DNA from: Pseudomonas antarctica
GTDB taxonomy: Bacteria; Pseudomonadota; Gammaproteobacteria; Pseudomonadales; Pseudomonadaceae
Direction of reading: 5' to 3'
DNA length: 64,000 bases
NCBI RefSeq assembly: GCF_900624995.1
Contig: NZ_UYXQ01000005.1
Coordinates: 154,491-218,490 of the forward strand
Positions within the stretch are counted from its first letter, which is position 1; every line of letters starts with the position of its first letter. Positions 29,213-38,309 of this stretch are shown here, piece by piece. The notes under the pieces were generated by a model, which worked only from the letters and a program-made list of their open reading frames with translations, had not been told where the DNA came from and searched no databases. Both the position numbers and the translations under genes were made by a program.

Positions 29213-30316
29213 ATGACGTCGTTCAACTCAGGGGCTCAACCCCAGAACCGTGCGCCTCAATCCATCGGCTTTTTGCTGCTGGACAATTTCACGCTGATTT
29301 CCCTGGCGTCCGCAGTGGAGCCCCTGCGCATGGCCAACCAGCTGTCCGGTCGCGAGCTGTATCGCTGGACAACCCTGAGTGTCGACGGCAACCAAGTGTG
29401 GGCCAGCGATGGTCTGCAAATCACCCCCGATGCTTCCATGCACAAAGCCCCGGCCCTGGACACTGTGATTGTGTGCGGCGGCGTGGGTATCCAGCGCACC
29501 GTTACCCGTGAACACGTGTCGTGGCTGCAAAGCCAGGCGCGCCAGTCGCGTCGCCTTGGCGCCGTGTGCACTGGCAGTTGGGCCCTGGCCTGCGCCGGTT
29601 TGCTCGACGGCTTTGATTGCAGCGTGCACTGGGAATGCCTGGCGTCGATGCAGGAAGCGTTCCCGCGCGTGGCCATGAGCACACGCCTGTTCACCCTCGA
29701 CCGCAACCGCTTCACCAGTTCGGGCGGCACTGCGCCGCTGGACATGATGCTGCACCTGATCAGCCGCGACCACGGCCGTGAGTTGTCAGCCGCCATCTCC
29801 GAAATGTTTGTCTACGAACGCATCCGCAACGAACAGGATCACCAGCGCGTGCCGCTCAAGCACATGCTCGGCACCAACCAGCCGAAGCTGCAGGAAATCG
29901 TCGCGCTAATGGAAGCCAACCTCGAAGAGCCCATCGACCTGGACGAGCTGGCGGTGTACGTCGCCGTGTCGCGTCGCCAGTTGGAGCGGCTGTTCCAGAA
30001 ATACCTGCACTGCTCGCCATCGCGTTATTACCTGAAGCTGCGTCTGATTCGTGCGCGGCAATTGCTCAAGCAAACGCCGATGTCGATCATCGAAGTGGCC
30101 TCGGTGTGCGGGTTTGTGTCCACGCCGCACTTCTCTAAGTGCTATCGCGAGTACTTCGGCATTCCGCCGCGCGATGAGCGTGTAGGCTCCAACACCACCC
30201 AGCAAGTGGCGATGATGCCGATTCCGCAGGCGCTGGTGTTGTCACCGCTGGCGGGGCCAATGTCGGCGTTGAGTCAGGCGCGGAACGAGTCGACTTTCGC
30301 GAGTGTAAGGCTCTAG
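29213..30316 (+). CDS. gbdR: AraC/GlxA-family activator GbdR
   Basis: The product is 367 aa. Residues about 17-190 form a DJ-1/PfpI-like ligand domain (IGFLLLDNFTLISLASAVEPLRMAN) and about 220-320 an AraC DNA-binding domain with two helix-turn-helices (VSRRQLERLFQKYLHCSPSRYY and EVASVCGFVSTPHFSKCYREYF). GbdR activates the betaine and dimethylglycine genes in response to these compounds. Its position next to sdaB and the cbc operon matches P. aeruginosa. Likely targets in this window are cbcX, sdaB, the dipeptidase-dgc operon, gbcA, gbcB and glyA-sox. Confidence 0.94.
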   Translation: MTSFNSGAQPQNRAPQSIGFLLLDNFTLISLASAVEPLRMANQLSGRELYRWTTLSVDGNQVWASDGLQITPDASMHKAPALDTVIVCGGVGIQRTVTREHVSWLQSQARQSRRLGAVCTGSWALACAGLLDGFDCSVHWECLASMQEAFPRVAMSTRLFTLDRNRFTSSGGTAPLDMMLHLISRDHGRELSAAISEMFVYERIRNEQDHQRVPLKHMLGTNQPKLQEIVALMEANLEEPIDLDELAVYVAVSRRQLERLFQKYLHCSPSRYYLKLRLIRARQLLKQTPMSIIEVASVCGFVSTPHFSKCYREYFGIPPRDERVGSNTTQQVAMMPIPQALVLSPLAGPMSALSQARNESTFASVRL

Positions 30317-30330
30317 ACCGAAGGTACTTC

Positions 30331-30405
30331 ATCGCAGGCAAGCCAGCTCTCACATTTTGATCTGTGAATACATTCAAATGTGGAAGCTGGCTTGCCTGCG
30401 ATAGC
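30331..30405. repeat. REP pair (inverted)
   Basis: GCAGGCAAGCCAGCTCTCAC and GTGGAAGCTGGCTTGCCTGC follow gbdR and end close to the stop of the convergent small gene. Confidence 0.9.
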
Positions 30406-30411
30406 GATCTA

Positions 30412-30675
30412 TCAGACGCCAGAGTTCTGCTTGAACTGCCCCAACGCCGGCAACAACTGCTTGTCGATCGCCTGGCGTACAGCCGGCAGGATCGTCGCAC
30501 TGCCGGTGTACATCTGTTCCACCATGCCCTTGAGCGCCTTGGCCCGCGCGGCGCTCAAACCGCGTACCGCACACTCGCAAGCCTGCTCGGCGGTAGCACC
30601 GCTGGACACTTCAAAACCCAGTGAGCGCAGTTGCCCCAGCAGGTCATCCTGGTCAATCAAATCCGCGTGCATCAT
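30412..30675 (-). CDS. Conserved small protein of the betaine locus
   Basis: The product is 87 aa. I chose the ATG at 30675 (MMHADLIDQDDLL) because AGGA stands 8 bases before it; the upstream ATG at 30684 overlaps that site. The chain is mostly helical, with two cysteines (EQACECAV) near residue 35. I recognise no domain and no signal peptide. It lies in tandem downstream of gbbH and convergent with gbdR, so a link to carnitine or betaine metabolism is possible but unproved. Confidence 0.65.
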   Translation of the reverse strand: MMHADLIDQDDLLGQLRSLGFEVSSGATAEQACECAVRGLSAARAKALKGMVEQMYTGSATILPAVRQAIDKQLLPALGQFKQNSGV

Positions 30676-30780
30676 GACGTTCATCCTGGTGTAGGGAGCG
30701 GGGACTGACTTGGATTCTGGTAGGCCCCCGGCCGGTCGGCAAGGGCAGAATTGAAGAATGGCTCAGATGGCTATGAACAG

Positions 30781-30927
30781 GTCGTTTTCGGGTCATTTAC
30801 CGACACAAGTAATAGGCACACTGAACGCCAGGCACGCACCTTGAAGGTTTGGTCACCCTCGGGATGTCACGCTCACACCAAGCACTGCGCCCCGATCCAG
30901 TCACGGCTGGATCGGGGCTTTTTTTAC
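30781..30927 (+). ncRNA. Candidate small RNA antisense to the gbbH tail
   Basis: A strong intrinsic terminator on plus (30891-30927) has no plus-strand gene to end, since the nearest upstream plus gene, gbdR, stops at 30316 and a minus gene intervenes. The stretch 30781-30802 copies a motif found upstream of gbdR. A transcript of about 100-150 nt from here is therefore plausible. No clear -35/-10 pair was found, so the 5' end is a guess. Confidence 0.3.
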
Positions 30928-32203
30928 CTGGAATGTGTGGTGAGTTCACAGGCCCCCTCGCAGGCAAGCCAGCGCCCACATTTTGACTTGTGAACGCGGT
31001 CAAATATGCGAGCTGGCTTGCCTGCGAGGGGCGCGCTGCGGTCTGCCGCTGCAACACCAGAATCCGTGAGAGCAACTCATCCCGGTCGATGTAACAACCC
31101 TGAAAGTGCCGCGCTCCGGAAACCGGGTCAAACGCATTGCGCGCATGCAACGTACGGCGGTTATCAAAGCACCACAACTCGCCCGGATTCAAACGCTTGA
31201 CCAACCGAAACCGCTCCTCCCGCGTCATCGCAATAAAGCGCCGATACGCGCGATACAACAACGGCATCTGCGCCACCGGCGCCTCGAACGGCCCGCGCAA
31301 AAAGTTGGCCATGCGAATCTCCGCCACGTCACCCCAAGCATCCAGCGCAATGATCGGCGCGAGGCGGCGATAGTCGCTGTGACGGTCCTTGTTGCGAAAC
31401 TCCACGGGGATTTCACACAGCGCCTGAAATGCCTCGGGGTCTTCGCTGCGCAGCGCATGGGCGATGGCAAACCCATCGACAAAAATGCTCTCGCCGCCGG
31501 TGGCATCGTTCACCAGGCAATGCAGAAATTGCAGCCCTGGCTGCAGCTCTCGCGTCGGCAAATCGCTGTGCAACGGCAGGTTGAAAGCGGTGTAGGCATT
31601 ACTGTCGGCATCGGCCTTGGACTGCACGTTGAACAGCACGCCGAAGTTGCTCTCGCGGATAAACGAAATGCGCTTGGCGATCAGCGCCAGGGAGCCAGGT
31701 TCAGTGGGTACGCCACGGATTTGCGTGAGGCCGCCGTCACGCAAGGCCAGCAACCATTGCAGCAGAATATTCGGCTCTTGCATCACGGCTGCGTAGTCGA
31801 ATACGGGCAGCTCGAAGTCGCTGTTCCATAGCCGCGATTTTGGCTTGGCTGCACGGCGTTCGGCGCGTGACTCATCGTCGTAGGCATGGGCCCGCAACCA
31901 GCCCGGGTCGTACTGGCTGTGATGGCCGCCGCGCCATTCCACGCTCAGAAAACCCTGATCAATACCTGCGCTGACGGCGGTGAGATTATCGTCCACATCG
32001 ACAATCTCCAACACCTGCTCGCGGGTCACGCTGTATACGCACTGCGCGCAGGGGCAGTTGTCCCGCAGCCACTGATGATGAAACGGGCTCACCCGCCCAT
32101 CAGCCCACTGCACGCTGAGTTGATCGCTGTGCACCTGCACATTGGCAAGGTCGCTGATCAGTGGGTAGGTACGGAAGTCGGCAACAGCAGCGGCGGTTTG
32201 CAT
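30797..32203 (-). CDS. Gamma-butyrobetaine dioxygenase, REP-extended C-terminus
   Basis: The reading frame gives 468 aa. The family is about 385-390 aa and normally ends soon after RDELLSRILVLQR, near 31040 here. The N-terminal DUF971-like domain has zinc residues in WLRDNCPCAQC; the 2-oxoglutarate oxygenase domain has iron ligands in LPLHSDLP and TLHARNAF. It hydroxylates gamma-butyrobetaine to L-carnitine using 2-oxoglutarate and O2. About 75 extra residues are translated from an inverted REP pair and a plus-strand terminator, so the original stop seems lost. It starts 9 bases after cdhB and is the last enzyme gene of the carnitine operon. Confidence 0.88.
   Translation of the reverse strand: MQTAAAVADFRTYPLISDLANVQVHSDQLSVQWADGRVSPFHHQWLRDNCPCAQCVYSVTREQVLEIVDVDDNLTAVSAGIDQGFLSVEWRGGHHSQYDPGWLRAHAYDDESRAERRAAKPKSRLWNSDFELPVFDYAAVMQEPNILLQWLLALRDGGLTQIRGVPTEPGSLALIAKRISFIRESNFGVLFNVQSKADADSNAYTAFNLPLHSDLPTRELQPGLQFLHCLVNDATGGESIFVDGFAIAHALRSEDPEAFQALCEIPVEFRNKDRHSDYRRLAPIIALDAWGDVAEIRMANFLRGPFEAPVAQMPLLYRAYRRFIAMTREERFRLVKRLNPGELWCFDNRRTLHARNAFDPVSGARHFQGCYIDRDELLSRILVLQRQTAARPSQASQLAYLTAFTSQNVGAGLPARGPVNSPHIPGKKSPDPAVTGSGRSAWCERDIPRVTKPSRCVPGVQCAYYLCR
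30891..30927 (+). terminator. Strong plus-strand terminator
   Basis: CCCCGATCCAG pairs perfectly with CTGGATCGGGG around a TCACGG loop and is followed by seven T. It lies inside the extended gbbH reading frame, on the opposite strand. Confidence 0.85.
30957..31029. repeat. REP pair inside the gbbH reading frame
   Basis: GCAGGCAAGCCAGCGCCCAC and GCGAGCTGGCTTGCCTGCGA, inverted, lie within the open reading frame of gbbH and encode part of its unusual C-terminal extension. Confidence 0.9.
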
Positions 32204-32212
32204 GGCGATTCC

Positions 32213-32689
32213 CTATTTTTGGGGTGGCAGTCCAATCACGCGGCCGAGCAGGGCGGGCTTCGGCAGGTCGGTTTGTTCGGCGCTGATGCGTGCAAGCTTG
32301 CCCAGCACGGCCTCGGTGAACGGCGCCGAATGCGGGCCGGCGAGGTCGACGTGGAGCAACATTTGCTCGTTGCCGGCCAGCTCCTTTTCGTCGCCCACCA
32401 GGTGCAGGCTGTGATAGAGGTGCAGGCGCTTGCGGTCGTGGGCGATGAGTTGGGTGTGCACTTCGACGTCGGCGCCCAGCTTCACTTCGTGCAGGTAGTT
32501 GAGGTGCAGTTCCAGGGTGAACAGTGAAGTGCCGCTGGCTTCGCGGTTGTCGCTGTCCAGGCCCAGCGTGTCCATCAGCGCGTCGGTGGCGTAACTGAAG
32601 ATCAGCAGGTAGAACGCATCGCGCAGGTGGCCGTTGTAATCCACCCAGTCGGGGAGGATTTTTGTGCTGTAAGTCGTCAGTGCAGGCAT
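32213..32689 (-). CDS. cdhB: Betainyl-CoA thioesterase CdhB
   Basis: The product is 158 aa, a hot-dog-fold acyl-CoA thioesterase. The N-terminal ILPDWVDYNGHLRDAFYLLIFS carries the Asp/Asn-Gly-His active-site pattern of 4-hydroxybenzoyl-CoA-type thioesterases. By position between cdhA and the butyrobetaine dioxygenase gene it should hydrolyse betainyl-CoA to glycine betaine and CoA, the step after the CdhC cleavage. The assignment rests on synteny with the P. aeruginosa cdh operon. It is 73 bases downstream of cdhA. Confidence 0.85.
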   Translation of the reverse strand: MPALTTYSTKILPDWVDYNGHLRDAFYLLIFSYATDALMDTLGLDSDNREASGTSLFTLELHLNYLHEVKLGADVEVHTQLIAHDRKRLHLYHSLHLVGDEKELAGNEQMLLHVDLAGPHSAPFTEAVLGKLARISAEQTDLPKPALLGRVIGLPPQK

Positions 32690-32716
32690 GTCTGGGGTTC
32701 CGGGTCATTACTCGGT

Positions 32717-32750
32717 CAACTGTGGGAGCAGGCAAGCCAGCTCCCACAGA
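32717..32750. repeat. Collapsed REP element between cdhA and cdhB
   Basis: CTGTGGGAGCAGGCAAGCCAGCTCCCACAG looks like two REP ends joined head to head after loss of the middle. Confidence 0.75.
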
Positions 32751-32762
32751 GATCAACAGCGG

Positions 32763-33728
32763 CTATTCGGCGAAGCTCATACCGTGTTTGGCTTTGGTGG
32801 TTTTCACCGCCTCCAGCACCGCCAACAGGCAATCATCACGATAGCGCTCCAGCGCCGAAATGCTGTGCTTGCCCAACTGCTCGCTGGTGCCATCGACCAC
32901 ATCATCAATCAACTTGTCAGTCAATTCCGGCGCCGGCAGGTACGTCCACGGCAACTGCAGCGCCGGGCCGAACTGCGCCATGAAATGCCGCATTCCGGCA
33001 TCACCGCCGGCCAGGGTGTAAGTCAGGAAGGTGCCCATGAACGACCAGCGCAAGCCGGCGCCAAAACGGATGGCGTCGTCGATCTCGCCGGTGGTCGCCA
33101 CGCCGTCGTTAACCAAGTGCAGCGCCTCACGCCACAGCGCTTCAAGCAGGCGGTCTGCGATAAACCCCGGCACTTCCTTACGCACATGCAACGGGCGCAT
33201 GCCGAGTGATTCATACACCTTGATCGCCGCCTGAACAGCCTCCGGCGCGGTATTTTTGCCGCCCACCACTTCCACCAGCGGCAACAGGTAAACCGGGTTA
33301 AACGGGTGGCCGACCACGCAGCGTTCCGGGTGGATGGAACCCTCGTAGAACTCGCTTGGCAACAGGCCCGAGGTACTCGAACCAATCAGCGCATTCGGCT
33401 TGGCCGCCGCGCTGATCTTGCTGTGCAACTCCAGTTTCAGCTCCAGGCGTTCCGGGGCGCTTTCCTGGATGAAGTCGGCGTCTTTCACGCACGCTTCGAT
33501 CGTGGCGACAAAGCGCAGGCGGTCCTGGGAGGCTCCCGGTGCCAAGCCTTGTTTTTCCAACGCGCCCCAGGCATTGGCGACGCGTTTGCGCAGGGCCGCT
33601 TCGGCGCCGGGCGCCGGGTCCCAGGCGACTACATCCAGGCCGTGGGCCAGGGCGCGGGATACCCAGCCGCTGCCGATGACGCCGCTGCCGAGGGCGGCGA
33701 AGGTTTTGATTTCGGTGATAAAGCGCAT
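32763..33728 (-). CDS. cdhA: L-carnitine dehydrogenase CdhA
   Basis: The product is 321 aa, of the 3-hydroxyacyl-CoA dehydrogenase fold. [16 protein letters not shown] near residue 12 is the NAD-binding glycine motif; [11 protein letters not shown] and [25 protein letters not shown] are typical, with the catalytic His in GHPFNP. It oxidises carnitine to 3-dehydrocarnitine with NAD+. It lies second in the operon, with a REP pair between it and cdhC. Confidence 0.92.
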   Translation of the reverse strand: MRFITEIKTFAALGSGVIGSGWVSRALAHGLDVVAWDPAPGAEAALRKRVANAWGALEKQGLAPGASQDRLRFVATIEACVKDADFIQESAPERLELKLELHSKISAAAKPNALIGSSTSGLLPSEFYEGSIHPERCVVGHPFNPVYLLPLVEVVGGKNTAPEAVQAAIKVYESLGMRPLHVRKEVPGFIADRLLEALWREALHLVNDGVATTGEIDDAIRFGAGLRWSFMGTFLTYTLAGGDAGMRHFMAQFGPALQLPWTYLPAPELTDKLIDDVVDGTSEQLGKHSISALERYRDDCLLAVLEAVKTTKAKHGMSFAE

Positions 33729-33775
33729 GGCAAATTCCTAAAGTATTCGCAAATTCTGTGTTGGCAACCGGTGCA

Positions 33776-33871
33776 AAATGTGGGAGCGGGCTTGCTCGCG
33801 AATGCGGTATGTCAGTTGATGCATTCGGTGACTGATTCATCGCATTCGCGAGCAAGCCCGCTCCCACATTT
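33776..33871. repeat. REP pair between cdhC and cdhA
   Basis: Near-perfect inverted pair of the GCGGGCTTGCTCGCGAATGC type inside the carnitine operon. Confidence 0.95.
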
Positions 33872-33893
33872 TTAATTCGGTTTCGGCAGGGCG

Positions 33894-34781
33894 TTAGCCG
33901 CGCTTGGTCAGGCCCATCTTGATTCGACCTTCCGCCGGGGTCATGACCCGCGCGCCCAGGCGGCTGAGGATTTCACTCGCTCGCTCCACCAGTTGACCGT
34001 TGGTGGCGAGCACACCTTTGTCCAGCCACAGGTTGTCTTCCAGGCCGACCCGCACGTTGCCGCCCAGCAGCACCGCTTGGGCGGCCATCGGCATTTGCAT
34101 GCGACCAATACCGAAGCCGGCCCACACCGCATCGGCGGGCAGGTTGTCGACCATGGCTTTCATGGTGGTGGTGTCAGCCGGTGCGCCCCATGGGATGCCC
34201 AGGCACAGTTGGAACAACGGGTTGTCGAGCAGGCCCTCCTTGATCATCTGCTTGGCGAACCACAGGTGGCCGGTGTCGAAAATTTCCAGCTCGGCCTTAA
34301 CGCCCAACTCTTGAATGCGCTTGGCGCCAGCGCGCAGTTGGGCTGGGGTGGACACGTAAATGGTGTCGCCATCGCCGAAGTTCAGGGTGCCGCAGTCCAG
34401 TGTGCAGATTTCCGGCAGCAGCGCTTCCACGTGGGCCAGGCGGGTCAGCGGGCCGACCAGGTCGGTGTTGGGGCCGAACTCCATCGGGTTCTCCCCAGCG
34501 CCGATTTCCAGGTCGCCACCCATGCCAGCGGTGAGGTTGACGATGATGTCGATGTCGGCCTCGCGGATGCGCTCCATCACTTCGCGGTACAACGCAACGT
34601 CGCGGCTGAACTTGCCGGTTTCGGGGTCACGCACGTGGCAGTGCACCACGGTTGCGCCAGCCTTGGCGGCTTCCACGGCGGCAGCGGCGATTTGTTTGGG
34701 AGTGACCGGCACGTGTGGGCTTCTGCCGGTCGTGTCGCCAGCACCGGTGAGTGCGCAGGTGATGATGACGTCGTGGTTCAT
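33894..34781 (-). CDS. cdhC: Dehydrocarnitine cleavage enzyme CdhC (BKACE)
   Basis: The product is 295 aa of the beta-keto acid cleavage enzyme family (DUF849). The zinc-site pattern [17 protein letters not shown] near residues 45-60 and the N-terminal [11 protein letters not shown] are family features. It reacts 3-dehydrocarnitine with acetyl-CoA to give betainyl-CoA and acetoacetate. Position between caiX and cdhA supports this over the related lysine-pathway cleavage enzyme. Confidence 0.92.
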   Translation of the reverse strand: MNHDVIITCALTGAGDTTGRSPHVPVTPKQIAAAAVEAAKAGATVVHCHVRDPETGKFSRDVALYREVMERIREADIDIIVNLTAGMGGDLEIGAGENPMEFGPNTDLVGPLTRLAHVEALLPEICTLDCGTLNFGDGDTIYVSTPAQLRAGAKRIQELGVKAELEIFDTGHLWFAKQMIKEGLLDNPLFQLCLGIPWGAPADTTTMKAMVDNLPADAVWAGFGIGRMQMPMAAQAVLLGGNVRVGLEDNLWLDKGVLATNGQLVERASEILSRLGARVMTPAEGRIKMGLTKRG

Positions 34782-34857
34782 GAGTCGGTTCCTTACAGGC
34801 GGGCGTAGTGATGCCGCGCGCAGCCAAAAACGGCTGCGACACGGTGATTCGGATCGG

Positions 34858-35802
34858 TTATTTGCTGGTCAATTGCAGGTTGGCCGCGGCCGGTTTGCCG
34901 TCGAAGGTGGTCACGCCTTCAAGCCAGCGCTGCTGGTCTTGCGGGTGGTCCTTGAGCCACTGCTTGGCGGACTCGAGCGCGTCTTTGTGATCCAGCAACG
35001 GCTGCATCATTCGGCTCTCGTCGGCGGCGGTGAAGGTCAGGTTGGTCAGCAGCTTGTGCACGTTCGGGCATTGTTCGGCGTAGGTCGGCGAGGTGACGCT
35101 CCACACCGTGGCCATGCCTTCGTTCGGGCCCAGGGCATCGTCGCTGCCGGTGAGGTAAGTCATCGCGACGTTGACGTTCATCGGGTGCGGCGCCCAGCCG
35201 AAGAACACCACGGCTTCCTTGCGGCGCACGGCGCGGTCCACGGCGGCGAGCATGCCGGCTTCACTGGACTCCACCAGCTGGAACTTGCCCAGGCCGAACT
35301 GGTTCTTGGCAATCATCGCCTTGATCTGGGTGTTGGCACCCGAGCCCGGCTCGATGCCGTAGATCTTGCCGCCCAGTTCTTTCTCGAACTTGGCGATGTC
35401 GGCGAAGGTTTTCAGGCCCTTGTCCGCCAGGTAAGTCGGCACGGCGAGGGTCGCGCGCGCGTCTTCCAGGCTCGGTTTCTCAAGGACCTTCAGCTGTTTG
35501 GCGTTAACAAAGGGGGTGATGGTCTGGGTCATCAGCGGGTTCCAGTAACCCAGGAACAGGTCCAGGCGCTGGTCACGGATGCCAGCGAAGATGATTTGCT
35601 GGGAGGCGCTGGTTTGTTTGGTCTTGTAGCCGAGGCCGTCGAGCAACACTTGGGTCATGGCGCTGGTGGCGATCACGTCGGTCCAGTTCACCACGCCCAT
35701 GCGCACGTTTTGGCAAGACGCCGCATCGGCTGCCATCACGTGGGTGCTCAAAATGGCGCTGGCGCTGAGTGCAAGCACACAGCGGCTGATCAGTCGGTTC
35801 AT
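34858..35802 (-). CDS. caiX: Carnitine-binding periplasmic protein CaiX
   Basis: The product is 314 aa with a signal peptide (1-24, VMA cleavage). It is a paralogue of Cbc[24 protein letters not shown] and [12 protein letters not shown] align with the same motifs there. No permease or ATPase follows, so it probably docks with the CbcWV core, as reported for CaiX in P. aeruginosa. It is the first gene of the carnitine operon and divergent from cdhR. Confidence 0.9.
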   Translation of the reverse strand: MNRLISRCVLALSASAILSTHVMAADAASCQNVRMGVVNWTDVIATSAMTQVLLDGLGYKTKQTSASQQIIFAGIRDQRLDLFLGYWNPLMTQTITPFVNAKQLKVLEKPSLEDARATLAVPTYLADKGLKTFADIAKFEKELGGKIYGIEPGSGANTQIKAMIAKNQFGLGKFQLVESSEAGMLAAVDRAVRRKEAVVFFGWAPHPMNVNVAMTYLTGSDDALGPNEGMATVWSVTSPTYAEQCPNVHKLLTNLTFTAADESRMMQPLLDHKDALESAKQWLKDHPQDQQRWLEGVTTFDGKPAAANLQLTSK

Positions 35803-35890
35803 GGTGGATCCCTCGGCAGGTCGTTATTGTGGGGGCCGGCGTCTTTGTGCGCCGTGGGATCAAGGTACGCAGCTTGACCGGCGGCAAAGC

Positions 35891-35925
35891 GCACGGCGGC
35901 GACCCGCTCTTGCACTACAGCGACC
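35891..35925. promoter_or_regulatory. 21-bp-phased repeats between caiX and cdhR
   Basis: GCACGGCGGCGACC (35891) and GCACTACAGCGACC (35912) repeat with a 21-base period, 10 of 14 bases identical. On the minus strand they contain GTCGC, as the cbcX-sdaB repeats do. This is the expected CdhR site controlling caiX. Confidence 0.5.
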
Positions 35926-35996
35926 TGTGCTCTTGAATGGCCGGTTGAACTGGCGTATCACAGTGACCACGCTGCCCGTCCTACGAGAGCGCCACC

Positions 35997-36941
35997 ATGT
36001 CCCAGGATTTCTACTTTCTGCTGATGCCGGGTTTCTCGGCCATCGGCTTTATCTCCGCGCTGGAACCGCTGCGCGTGGCCAATCGCTTTCGCGGCGAGCT
36101 GTACCGCTGGCATGTACTTAGCACCGATGGCGGTGCGGTGCTGGCGAGCAACGGCATGTCGGTCAACGCCGACGCCGCATTGGAGCCGCTGAAAAAAGGC
36201 GCGACGCTGATGGTGGTCGCCGGTTTCGAACCCTTGCAGTTCGCCACGCCTGCGCTGGAACACTGGTTGCGCCGTCTCGATCATGACGGCGTGACGTTGG
36301 GCGCCATCGACACCGGCGCCTGCGTGCTCGCCGAAGCAGGCCTGCTCGACGGCCACCGCCTGACGTTGCACTGGGAAGCCATCGACGCGTTTAAGGAGTC
36401 TTATCCACAGCTCACCGTGACCCAAGAGCTGTTCGAGATCGACCGCCGGCGCATCACCTGCGCCGGCGGCACGGCTTGCATCGACCTGATGCTCGACCTG
36501 ATCGCCCAGGCCCACGGCCCGGACTTGGCGATCCAGGTTTCCGAGCAATTCGTACTCGGGCGCATCCGCCCGCGCAAAGACCACCAGCGCATGCAGATCG
36601 CCACGCGCTACGGCATCAACAACAAGAAGTTGGTGCAGGTGATCGGTGAAATGGAGCAACACACCGAGCCGCCGCTGAGCACCTTGGCATTGGCCGATGC
36701 AATCAAAGTCACCCGGCGCCAGCTGGAACGGCTGTTTCGCCTGCACTTGAACGACACACCGAGCAACTTCTACCTCGGCCTGCGCCTGGAAAAAGCCCGG
36801 CAGTTATTGCGCCAGAGCGACATGAGCGTGCTGGAAGTCAGTATTGCGTGCGGGTTTGAGTCGCCGTCGTATTTCACACGCAGCTATCGGGTGCGGTTTG
36901 CGAAATGTCCGAGGGAGGATCGGCGACGAGAGGTGGTGTGA
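35997..36941 (+). CDS. cdhR: Carnitine-responsive regulator CdhR
   Basis: The product is 314 aa with the same build as GbdR: DJ-1/PfpI-like domain (about 5-175, FYFLLMPGFSAIGFISALEPLRVAN) and AraC domain (about 215-305, VTRRQLERLFRLHLNDTPSNFY). It is divergent from caiX and should activate the carnitine operon in the presence of carnitine. The synteny matches cdhR of P. aeruginosa. Confidence 0.92.
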   Translation: MSQDFYFLLMPGFSAIGFISALEPLRVANRFRGELYRWHVLSTDGGAVLASNGMSVNADAALEPLKKGATLMVVAGFEPLQFATPALEHWLRRLDHDGVTLGAIDTGACVLAEAGLLDGHRLTLHWEAIDAFKESYPQLTVTQELFEIDRRRITCAGGTACIDLMLDLIAQAHGPDLAIQVSEQFVLGRIRPRKDHQRMQIATRYGINNKKLVQVIGEMEQHTEPPLSTLALADAIKVTRRQLERLFRLHLNDTPSNFYLGLRLEKARQLLRQSDMSVLEVSIACGFESPSYFTRSYRVRFAKCPREDRRREVV

Positions 36942-36947
36942 CGGGCA

Positions 36948-36977
36948 ATTATAGTCAATTATACTCGTCACTATAAT
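36948..36977. promoter_or_regulatory. AT-rich dyad and -10 before the AAA ATPase
   Basis: ATTATAGT and ACTATAAT form a perfect 8-base inverted repeat with a 14-base gap in an AT-rich island of otherwise GC-rich DNA. The right arm contains TATAAT, a perfect -10. A further TATAGT follows at 36979. A repressor bound here would cover the promoter. Confidence 0.45.
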
Positions 36978-37009
36978 TTATAGTCCTTTCAATAATTGAG
37001 TATAAAAGC

Positions 37010-38188
37010 ATGTCGAAGAACAGCGGCTTCGTATTCCGCCGCCCCGCCCTGGCAAGCAGCATTGCTGACGGTTTGGTGGGGGCTGGTATTCAGGATTTTA
37101 CCTCTGGCCTGTTTCTCGCGGCGCCGCGTCGTACCGGCAAAAGCACCTTTTTGCGCGAAGACCTTATCCCGGAGTGTCAGCTGCGGGGGTGGCTGGCGGT
37201 GTACGTGGATCTTTGGGCCGACAAAGAGAAAGATCCGGCTGAGTTGATCGCCAGCGCTATTGCCGCGGCGCTGGTGCCTTATGAAAAGGGCATTCGCAAA
37301 CTGGCCAAGAATATTGGAATCGAGAAACTCAGCTTTCTGCGTACCCTCTCCTGGGACTTTACCAAGCCACAATTGCCCGTCGGCGCCACGCTGACCCAAG
37401 CCTTGGAATTGCTCCACAGCGCGGCGGAAAAAACCGTCGTGCTGGTGATTGACGAAGCGCAGCACGCCTTAACCACCGAGCCAGGTGTCAACGCGATGTT
37501 TGCGTTAAAGGCCGCCCGGGATCAGCTCAACCAAGGTCGTGACGAGGAGGGCAGTGGCTTGCACCTGGTGTTCACCGGTTCCAACCGCGACAAGCTCGCG
37601 CATTTGGTGTTGGGCAAAAGTCAGCCGTTTTTCGGCTCCAGCATCACGCCGTTCCCCTTGCTCGGCAAAGCGTTCACCCAGGCTTATACCGCACACCTCA
37701 ACGCGCACCTGGCCGAAACCAATCAATTCAGCGCTGCCGACATTGACGAGGCGTTTGAGTTGGCAGGTCATCGTCCCGAGATGCTGCGCACCATCATCGG
37801 TGAAGTGGCGCTGGAACTGGGCGAGGCCAGCAATTTGGGCCAACTGCTGCACAGTCGTGCCGAACTATTGCGTGCGGGTATATGGACTGAGTTCGAAAGC
37901 GCCTGGAACAATCTCACCATTCCCCAACGCGCCGTGCTGGAAGTGATGGTGGAGCGATCGCGCGCCAACGAGCCCTTCGCGCCGTTCACGGACAGCACCC
38001 TCACGGCCGTCAGCAAAGCGCTGGAGGACATGGGCAGCGACGTGGTGCCGGGCACCCAAACGATTCAGGCCTGTATCGATGCCCTGCGCGACAAAGAGCT
38101 GGTGTGGAAGTCGAGCCGGGGTGGCTATGCCTTGGAAGACAAGTCCTTCGGGGATTGGCTGCTGCACAAAAGCCGTACAAGGATTTAA
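37010..38188 (+). CDS. Orphan AAA-type ATPase with C-terminal winged helix
   Basis: The product is 392 aa. Walker A is AAPRRTGKST near residue 43 (first Gly replaced by Ala), Walker B is VVLVIDEAQHAL near residue 148, and a sensor-like FTGSNRDK follows near residue 190. The last 80 residues look like a winged helix. The layout resembles archaeal-type or Orc1-like P-loop ATPases of unknown role. It lies between cdhR and DUF3010 with no metabolic link to them. An AT-rich dyad precedes it, and its ribosome site is weak. It may be an acquired gene; a defence or DNA-linked role is only a guess. Confidence 0.75.
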   Translation: MSKNSGFVFRRPALASSIADGLVGAGIQDFTSGLFLAAPRRTGKSTFLREDLIPECQLRGWLAVYVDLWADKEKDPAELIASAIAAALVPYEKGIRKLAKNIGIEKLSFLRTLSWDFTKPQLPVGATLTQALELLHSAAEKTVVLVIDEAQHALTTEPGVNAMFALKAARDQLNQGRDEEGSGLHLVFTGSNRDKLAHLVLGKSQPFFGSSITPFPLLGKAFTQAYTAHLNAHLAETNQFSAADIDEAFELAGHRPEMLRTIIGEVALELGEASNLGQLLHSRAELLRAGIWTEFESAWNNLTIPQRAVLEVMVERSRANEPFAPFTDSTLTAVSKALEDMGSDVVPGTQTIQACIDALRDKELVWKSSRGGYALEDKSFGDWLLHKSRTRI

Positions 38189-38204
38189 AGGCAACAAGGT
38201 TCAA

Positions 38205-38294
38205 AGGTGGGAGCTGGCTTGCCTGCGATGCGGGCACCTCGGTGTATCAGTGACACACAGTTGATGCCATCGCAGGCAAGCCAGCTCCCACATT
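38205..38294. repeat. REP pair (inverted)
   Basis: GGTGGGAGCTGGCTTGCCTG and GCAGGCAAGCCAGCTCCCAC lie between the convergent ATPase and DUF3010 genes. Confidence 0.93.
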
Positions 38295-38309
38295 GATCTT
38301 CGGTGTGGC

